NCBI GenBank assembly: GCA_947373235.1
Contig: CANBWW010000065.1
Span: 1 to 5,083, forward strand
Length of the DNA stretch: 5,083 nt
Direction of reading: 5' to 3'
Source: Candidatus Altimarinota bacterium
Lineage (GTDB): Bacteria; Patescibacteriota; Gracilibacteria; BD1-5; UBA2023
Shown here: in pieces, positions 1-5,083 of the stretch
Position numbering within the stretch: the first letter of the stretch is position 1
Layout: the number at the start of each line of letters is the position of its first letter
Notes under the pieces: model-generated
Told to the model about the DNA's origin: nothing
Database searches by the model: none
The model's input: the letters and a program-made list of their open reading frames with translations, nothing else
Position numbers and translations under genes: made by a program

Positions 1-1645
1 ATTCGATCGCATGTGGATCATCGACATAACTATTTCTTCTTTTTACAAAAATCAGATAGAGAGCACTATTGACCGTCAATGCGAGGATAAGTCCCGTCGC
101 AAGAACTCCGAAGATAGTGATCGGAATATAGGCAAGAAATTTCCCGAGAATACCCGGAAGAAACATCATCGGAATAAACACAACGATCGTCGTCATCACA
201 CCAGAAATAATCGGAACTGCGTATTCACGAAGTGCCAGCATTATCGCCGACTGCGGATCATATCACACTCTGAGCTTCGCGCTGGCGGCCTGCACGATCA
301 CGATAATCGTATCGATCGCGATACCAAAAGAAAGAATCAAAGAAAAATTCGTCAGAAAATTCATCGTATATCCTCCAACGTACAGAAGTATAAAAGTAGA
401 GAGAAATGCGAGGGGAAGAGTAAGGGATGCGAAGAGTGAATCTCGAAAACCTACGAATGCATACATCGCTATAAATACAAGTATAAGTGTAGTGACAGCC
501 TCTTTCAGAAGTTCTGCATAATCATCTCGAATATTATCAGCAAGGTCGATACCGAATGTATAGCCAAAATTCTTGAATTCATCTTTGAGAAAATAGTCAG
601 CAACGACTTTTTTCGCAGCATCACTCGCAGCAAAAATATTGGCACTATCGGTTTTATTTACCGTCAGCCCAACATATGGAAAAGCAATCGCTGCATTTTT
701 CGCCTCTCCAGAAACAGTTCAAAGTGTTCATCAACCAAGAACGATCGTATTGACAGAGTCATTTTTATATTTTCGTTCGATCGTTGCGATATCACCGATT
801 TTCATCGTTGCTCCATTCGGGAGAGAAATCGGGAGATCCAAAAAATCAAAACTATCCTTACTTTTTCCCTCTAAACGGAAATCATATTTTTTATCACCAA
901 GAGCAAAGTTTCCTATCGGTTGATCACGATTATATGCTGAAATAGTCGCAGCAATAGAAGAAAGCGTAAGACCCAAGCTATCGAGTTTTTCCTGAGGAAA
1001 AGTAATGTCTACATCATACATGGCATTATTTCATCCACCACTTGCAACCGGATCACCCGTTCATCCTGCTGAAAGAGTCACTTTATTGACACCGGAAACT
1101 TTCTCAATGGCTTTCTGGAGTGTGATGGCACGATCAAAAAGAATTGCTTTTGAAGCATTTTGATCATGGGAATAGAGAAAAATAGAAAAAGCCTGATTCG
1201 TATCAGTTTCGACTTCTGTTACCACTGGAGTTTTTGCGTCAGAAGGAAGTGTCACTTTGTTCACTGCATTTCTCACGTCATTCACGGCTTCTTTTGTATC
1301 AGCGCTTGTTTTGAGAGTCAGGGAAAGGCTCGATATACCAAGTGAAGAACTCGAAGCAATCGTATCAACTCATTTTACATCTTTGACAGCTTTATATATC
1401 TTATCAGTAACGAGTGCATCGATATCTACAGGATTTGCACCGAAATAACTGGTAGATATAGCAATAATACCAAGTTTTACTGCAGGACTCGATTCTTTCG
1501 GGATTCACATAATGGCGATCGAACCCATGATGATGATCGTTATAACGATGAGATAGGAAATACGATATTCTCGTATCCAGAAACCAAGAATTCCAGAGGT
1601 AAATTTTTTATGGAGTTCATCTATGCGAGATTTTTGTGTGTTCAT
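1..1645 (-). CDS. RND-superfamily efflux transporter, N-terminal part (TGA read as Gly; runs off window)
   Basis: Inner-membrane proton-driven exporter of the AcrB/MdtB type, expected to work with the adaptor encoded just upstream. The frame opens at ATG 1645-1643 and stays open to the window edge, giving 548 residues, about half of a normal RND pump of roughly 1000. Visible layout: short cytoplasmic N-terminus, TM1 about 31-48, a large extracytoplasmic porter region about 49-380, then TM2 (382-399), TM3 (403-424), TM4 (433-454), TM5 (475-498) and TM6 (503-535). Family-like stretches include the segment after TM1 (IPKESSPAV, SYFGANPVDID, VKGVDTIASSSS) and the TM4-TM5 region. In TM4 the usual G-x3-DD motif reads GIAIDT: D445 matches AcrB D407, while AcrB D408 is replaced by T446. 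Eight in-frame TGA codons occur, at residues 47, 92, 195, 205, 305, 306, 309 and 461. TGG Trp is also used. Substrate is unknown. The C-terminal half, with TM7-12 and the proton-relay lysine, is not in the window. Family call is secure; the subfamily is not. Confidence 0.5.
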
Positions 1646-1672
1646 GAAAAGACTTATTAATACAAAAAGGAA

Positions 1673-1716
1673 CAAGTAAGTTTTTACCTACTTATATGTA
1701 GGAAAAAACTTACTTG
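1673..1716 (-). promoter_or_regulatory. Intercistronic hairpin between adaptor and RND genes
   Basis: An inverted repeat with 19-bp arms (1673-1691 and 1698-1716) and a 6-nt loop TTATAT. Eighteen of 19 pairs match; the only mismatch is A1686 against A1703. It lies in the 76-bp gap, 6 bp past the adaptor stop codon and 28 bp before the RND start. On the transcribed strand the stem is followed by TTCCTTTTTG, an imperfect U-tract. It could be a partial terminator or attenuator, or an mRNA-stabilising element, lowering RND output relative to adaptor. The structure is directly visible; its role is inferred. Confidence 0.5.
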
Positions 1717-1721
1717 AATAA

Positions 1722-3542
1722 TTATTTTTTGAGAAGGGTATTTTTTAGAGGATCATAGTTCTCAACATCGGAAAGTATGATCTCAGATGTTGAGTCGAGT
1801 GGATCAAGGATTTCTACACCATAACCACTCACTTTTCAGAGTTTTACAGATTGATAATTGATAGTTCATCCACTTCCATAGAGTGCTATTTGTCACTCCT
1901 GTTCAGAAATTATTTTTACTGACCTCAAAGGAAGTAGGACGTTATCGAGAGATCAGGTAGCAACTGTTTCTTTCGTAGAAGTGAAGATAACCGTAGCAGC
2001 TGAACCGATATATTTCTGAGCTTTTGGAACACTGATACGAGTTGCATACAGAAGATCTGATCATGCTGCCTTCGAGATAGCCACTACAGAACCGGTAAAC
2101 TCCTGCGATCAAACTTTCACAAGTACATTTGATCCATTCGTCAGTCATACTGCCAGATCACCATCGAGATTGATCACGATTTCAGGAACATTAGAAACTA
2201 CTTCGAGAACTGGCGTTCATACATTTGTTCTCTGTCAAAGAGTTGCTATAACTTTTGTAACCGTTCCATCAAATGGTGAAACAACAGAAAGCTTAGAATA
2301 ATCACGCTTTGCTTGGTCAATTCCTAGAACTGTTCCATTTCGACTGGCAGCAAGCTGAGCAAGTGTCGCATTTTTTGTTTCTATCGCAGTATCTCTTACA
2401 GATGCAGCTTGTGCAAGTGAAAGCTGTGCTGCTTTCATACGATCCTTCAGATCGATGATATTTTGTTCATAAAGTAACTTCGCATCAGGAGAATGATCGA
2501 TAAGATCTTGTTCTTGAGGAGTCAGATTTCGATTCAGTCATTCGAGTGCAACTTTTACAGCCAGCTCATTGCTCTTATAGTTTTGGAGAAATGTGAGAGT
2601 AGTCGTTTTCCATTGAGTAAAGGAAGAATTACTTGATTGGACAAGAGAACGAAAACCATTCCATTGAGCGACCCAAGTATCTTCTTGTTGTTGACTAATA
2701 CCAACACTGATAATATTATTTTGTATCATCAATACCATATCATCTACATGAGCACGGATAGTATCATAATCTTTTGATAAACCATCGATATATTCCTGAG
2801 CATTTTCTGGAGTGAGATCTTTTCATCTGAGAGATCGAACATATCCAAGCTGAGAAAGTGCTGTTCCATAAGAATTTAAGCTTGCACTCTTGAGCGTACC
2901 TCTTTGTGCTCCTAAGTATGCTTCAAAAATATCATTCGTATGCTCAAATTGAGGTGAAACTCAGAGAATTTTATCAGACTCAAAAAGTATTTGATCCATA
3001 TTCTTCTCCATATCTGCGAGATATACTTGATAATTGGCGTTCAGAGTATCAAGTGTTTTCTGATCACTATTTACGAGAGTATCATATGCAAGTGGATTTT
3101 TTGCAACGAGAGTATCGTAAGTTCTTTTTGCCTGATCATAAGCATTTTGTGAATCAGAAATCGATTTATTCAGAGCAATTTTCGTAGATGCAATATTCGC
3201 ATCCTGTGTCGTCAAACCATTTTGTGCTTGAGCGAGACGGATATCATAGGAATTTATCGTGTCCTTTAAGCTTACTAAAAGTGAACCTTTTTGTATAGAT
3301 TGTCATTCTTTTGCAGCAATAGTAGTAATCTCACCAGCGGAATCTGTAGAAAGTGTAAGGGAAGAACCAGCCGTCAGTCGAGCTGTTTTTTCGACAGTAT
3401 ATGTTTCTACTTTTTTACCAACTGTATAAGTCTCCACATAAAAAGGTGTTTTTTCTGGTACTTGAGGAGTTTGTACAACTGCCGTTCAGCAAGAGCTGAG
3501 AAAAAATGGAATAAGAAGAAGAAACGCAGAGATTTTTTTCAT
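1722..3542 (-). CDS. HlyD/AcrA-family efflux adaptor lipoprotein with very long helical insert (TGA read as Gly)
   Basis: Adaptor (membrane fusion protein) that should link the RND pump encoded next to it with the outer envelope. It has 606 residues with a TAA stop; classical RND adaptors are near 400. Start is ATG 3542-3540, giving a lipoprotein signal: MKK, hydrophobic core about 4-15, lipobox LSSC with Cys18, then Gly19 (TGA). The two halves of the lipoyl domain are far apart: first about 70-94 (EGQSIQKGSLLVSL), second about 421-447 (SPFDGTV...LGQRTNVGTPVLEV). About 325 mostly helical, Gln/Asn/Ala/Leu-rich residues lie between them, as an extended hairpin with an extra central segment about 165-355. 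A beta-barrel (about 450-530) and a membrane-proximal domain (about 535-606) follow. Fourteen TGA codons occur, at 19, 80, 194, 240, 335, 436, 442, 466, 478, 494, 530, 550, 559 and 569. Residues 80, 436 and 442 are family-conserved lipoyl glycines. It lies 48 bp downstream of the AbrB-like gene and probably shares its transcript. Confidence 0.5.
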
Positions 3543-3590
3543 AAAGAAATGAAGTGAAAATATATTGAGTAAGGTTTTCAGTGAGAATTA

Positions 3591-3839
3591 TTAGTCGATG
3601 TTACATTCTGACTTAAGAAGAGTGATAAACTCCTCCATATCTTCAGCCTTGATAAACCCGACAAATTTGCCATATTTTGTCATCGTCATCAGTGTATCAC
3701 CTTCACCTATTTCGAGCATATCTCGAACATCTTTTGGTATAACGATCTGTCATTTTGTACCAACAGTAACAGAACCGTGCATCTTCACACCACATCCAAT
3801 CACTGGACGAGTGACTTCTTTTTTCTTAGATCAGAACAT
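3591..3839 (-). CDS. AbrB/MazE/SpoVT-fold DNA-binding protein (TGA read as Gly)
   Basis: Small predicted transcription factor of 82 residues with a swapped-hairpin AbrB domain, ending in TAA. The diagnostic core is at about 20-50: MHGSVTVGTKGQIVIPKDVR followed by DMLEIGEGDTL. This matches the family pattern x-V-T-x-K-G-Q-(I/V)-x-I-P-K-x-(V/I)-R...L-x-(I/L)-x-x-G-D. Gly30 of the KGQ motif is a TGA codon, which strongly supports reading TGA as glycine; the other TGA is residue 3. The C-terminal part (about 51-82) is a short strand-helix tail with acidic and Leu residues. The start is fixed by an in-frame TAA a few codons upstream of the ATG. It is first in the minus-strand cluster and 48 bp from the adaptor gene. 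AbrB-fold proteins often regulate their own operon, so it may control the efflux genes, or it may be the antitoxin type, although no toxin gene is adjacent. No Shine-Dalgarno sequence is visible. Confidence 0.5.
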
Positions 3840-3873
3840 ACGTATAATAAGTTAGAAAAGTATGAATAGTAGA

Positions 3874-3900
3874 ATTATATAAGAAATAAAGAAATTGCAA
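3874..3900 (-). promoter_or_regulatory. Candidate promoter for abrB-like/efflux cluster
   Basis: On the minus strand, TTGCAA (3900-3895) is followed after 15 bp by a perfect -10 box TATAAT (3879-3874). Transcription would start near 3867, leaving a leader of about 27 nt before the ATG at 3839. The spacer is shorter than the usual 17 bp, and the real -35 may lie a base or two further upstream. A second -10-like TATTAT lies just before the ATG and could give a nearly leaderless transcript. Confidence 0.5.
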
Positions 3901-3914
3901 GGAAAGAAATAAAA

Positions 3915-3941
3915 TTGCATTTTTTTATGTATAGTTATAAT
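3915..3941 (+). promoter_or_regulatory. Candidate promoter for htpX
   Basis: TTGCAT (3915-3920), a 15-bp spacer and a perfect TATAAT (3936-3941) precede htpX. The expected start near 3948 leaves a leader of about 28 nt. It mirrors the divergent candidate on the other strand: same -35-like core, same spacing, similar leader length. The two -35 elements are only 14 bp apart, so one bound regulator could affect both directions. Confidence 0.5.
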
Positions 3942-3975
3942 AAAAACATCTGTTTATTTATTAATTTTCTGTATT

Positions 3976-4887
3976 ATGCAAATAATAAAACGAATATTCT
4001 TTTTTGCTCTGACAAATATAGCCGTACTTGCACTTCTCTCTGTGGTTATGGCAGTAATAGGATATTTTTTCCCGTGAATTCTAGAGCAATGAGGAGGGAT
4101 GGTATCGATGCTTATATATGCAGGAGTTATCGGTTTTGGCGGAGCATTTATATCGCTCTTAATCTCTAGATGGAGTGCGAAAAGAATGTACAATATACAA
4201 CTGATTGATTCGGATATTCACGATGAAAAACTCCAAGTCGTATGGAATATTGTTCAAAAAATTGCACTCGAAAACAATATAAGTATGCCAGAAGTTGGTT
4301 ACTATGAGTCGAGTGAACCGAATGCCTTTGCAACGGGCGCAAGTAAAAATAAATCGCTGGTCGCTGTTTCGACAGGTCTTTTGAACGCTATGGAAAAAAA
4401 TGAGATCGAATGAGTGATAGGTCATGAGATGGCACACATACTCAACGGTGATATGGTAACACTGACACTTATACAGTGAGTTGTGAATACTTTTGTCGTT
4501 TTCTTGGCAAATATCGCAGCCAAAGCAATAGCAGGATTCTTAACAAGAGATGACGAATGAAAAGGTCTCGGATTTCTTGCCTACAACGCTATTTATCTTC
4601 TTTGTCAGATAACTTTCTGATTTCTTGCAAACTTTGTGGTTATGTGGTTTTCTCGCACACGCGAATATAGAGCGGACTTGGGATGAGCAAAATTTACCAA
4701 TAAAGCAAGTATGATTGCTGGACTGAAGAAACTACAAAAAATCACCGAAGCTTCAAATATAAATAAAAGTAAAGATGAGAAAAAAATGGCAGCGTTCATG
4801 ATCACGGAACCTGATAGTATGTTTTCTACACATCCTTCACTGAACAATAGAATACAATCTCTCGAAGAGAATTATCAGATCGCATAA
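3976..4887 (+). CDS. htpX: HtpX, membrane-bound M48 zinc metalloprotease (TGA read as Gly)
   Basis: Membrane protease that cleaves misfolded or damaged membrane proteins on the cytoplasmic side. It has 303 residues with a TAA stop, close to E. coli HtpX (about 293). The start ATG at 3976 gives the typical HtpX N-terminus, basic then TM1 (about 6-32), followed by TM2 (42-64). The family motif SEPNAFATG is at 113-121. The catalytic motif is HEMAH at 150-154 within GVIGHEMAHILNGD, so zinc ligands are H150 and H154 with catalytic E151. Two further membrane segments follow (about 165-190 and 198-224). The third ligand is E230 in SRTREYRADLGGA, matching E. coli E222. The STHPSLNNRI tail (284-293) is also typical. 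Eight TGA codons occur, at residues 34, 39, 146, 149, 168, 195, 215 and 237. Residues 146, 149 and 237 sit at glycines conserved in the family. Own promoter upstream and intrinsic terminator downstream suggest a single-gene transcript. No Shine-Dalgarno sequence precedes the ATG. Confidence 0.5.
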
Positions 4888-4891
4888 ATAG

Positions 4892-4921
4892 AAATTCCTC
4901 TCATTTTGAGAGGAATTTTTT
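4892..4921 (+). terminator. Rho-independent terminator of htpX
   Basis: A perfect 11-bp stem (AAATTCCTCTC at 4892-4902 with GAGAGGAATTT at 4908-4918) has a 5-nt loop, ATTTT. A run of six T (4916-4921) overlaps the end of the right arm. It begins 4 bp after the htpX TAA stop, so it should end the htpX transcript before the next gene. Confidence 0.5.
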
Positions 4922-4966
4922 ACTCAAAAAGTTCGTGAAAAGTTGAATTCGTATTACAAAATAATT

Positions 4967-5083
4967 ATGCCCTCTTCGAAAGAAACTATGTGTGAAAGGT
5001 GCGACTGACTCTGTTGTCGTGTTTATGATATTTTTGATACAGAAACTGGAAATCACATAAAAAAAGCAGGTGAACCGTGCTGA
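4967..5083 (+). CDS. YkgJ-like cysteine-cluster (metal-binding) protein, N-terminal fragment (TGA read as Gly)
   Basis: The frame opens at ATG 4967 and runs off the window after 39 codons. The N-terminus holds a tight cysteine cluster, CERCDGLCC at residues 9-17 (C9, C12, C16, C17), and a further Cys38 at the edge. The C-x2-C-x3-CC arrangement resembles the YkgJ/UPF0153 type of putative zinc- or iron-chelating proteins, whose biochemical role is unclear. Two TGA codons occur: residue 14 inside the cluster, and residue 39, the last three bases of the window. That final TGA is therefore not a stop. An internal ATG at residue 8 is an alternative start that would keep the cluster. The gene follows the htpX terminator by 45 bp and so probably has its own promoter, but I see no convincing one. 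The family call is tentative because most of the protein is missing. Confidence 0.5.

Noticed and set aside
11..439. A 142-residue plus-strand frame at the left edge.
   Set aside because: It is antisense to the RND gene, very rich in Arg/Lys/Asn/His, and resembles no family. It is a shadow of the real frame.
1942..2148. A 68-residue minus-strand frame in another phase within the adaptor gene.
   Set aside because: The adaptor frame (TGA as Gly) continues through the segment with a proper beta-barrel sequence. The other frame is a phase shadow.
2906..3187. A 93-residue plus-strand frame.
   Set aside because: It is antisense to the adaptor's helical region; its Tyr/Phe/Gln-rich make-up mirrors the adaptor codons, and it has no start signal or family match.
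3591..3839. The AbrB-like protein as the antitoxin of a toxin-antitoxin pair.
   Set aside because: No small toxin gene (PIN, MazF or similar) is adjacent on either side. The next gene is the efflux adaptor and the other neighbour is divergent htpX.
4159..4437. A 92-residue minus-strand frame over htpX, with another at 4605-4847.
   Set aside because: Both are antisense to the well-conserved HtpX frame, have no promoter, and have no recognisable domains.
1..4887. A decayed region of pseudogenes with many nonsense mutations.
   Set aside because: All interruptions are TGA, never TAA or TAG. There are no frameshifts, all catalytic and structural motifs of HtpX are intact, and promoter and terminator signals are clean.
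4922..4966. A promoter for the cysteine-cluster gene (TTGAAT at 4943-4948 with nearby A/T-rich boxes).
   Set aside because: No -10-like box lies at an acceptable distance before the ATG; the best pairing has a 12-bp spacer, so it is not annotated.
4967..5008. Selenocysteine at the TGA in the cysteine cluster.
   Set aside because: TGA is used at 33 other places in unrelated proteins, and no selenocysteine insertion hairpin is evident. Glycine explains all cases.
1..5083. TGA read as tryptophan (mycoplasma-type code 4).
   Set aside because: TGG is used for Trp in several genes, and TGA falls at conserved glycines (AbrB KGQ, HtpX GHEMAH, lipoyl EGQ) where Trp would not fit.

Overview
The window is an AT-rich bacterial fragment that makes sense only if TGA is read as glycine rather than stop. 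Under the standard code every gene here breaks into pieces. With TGA as Gly, five continuous reading frames cover almost the whole window and contain 34 in-frame TGA codons. Many of these fall where the protein family needs glycine: next to the HtpX zinc motif, in the AbrB 'KGQ' motif, at the lipoyl-domain glycines of the efflux adaptor, and after the lipobox cysteine. TGG still encodes Trp, and the three complete genes all end in TAA. This is genetic code 25, known from the candidate phyla Absconditabacteria (SR1) and Gracilibacteria (BD1-5) of the CPR/Patescibacteria. I cannot tell these two apart from the window alone.

Layout. The left 3.84 kb is a minus-strand gene cluster. Read 5' to 3' on that strand it holds a small AbrB/SpoVT-fold DNA-binding protein (3839-3591), a long lipoprotein efflux adaptor of the HlyD/AcrA type (3542-1722), and an RND-superfamily inner-membrane transporter (1645 to beyond position 1; only the N-terminal 548 residues are present). 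The gaps are short (48 and 76 bp), and the second holds a strong 19-bp hairpin. A 136-bp divergent intergenic region (3840-3975) carries two back-to-back promoter candidates. The right part is on the plus strand: htpX, a membrane zinc metalloprotease (3976-4887), then a clear intrinsic terminator (4892-4921), then the start of a cysteine-cluster protein of YkgJ type that runs off the window (4967-5083).

How it fits together. Adaptor plus RND pump is the core of an envelope export machine. The AbrB-like protein ahead of it is a plausible local regulator, which is inferred from position only. HtpX acts in quality control of membrane proteins and is transcribed divergently, so the shared intergenic region could co-regulate the two units. 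No outer-membrane channel gene is visible. No tRNA, rRNA, CRISPR array, insertion sequence or phage element was recognised.
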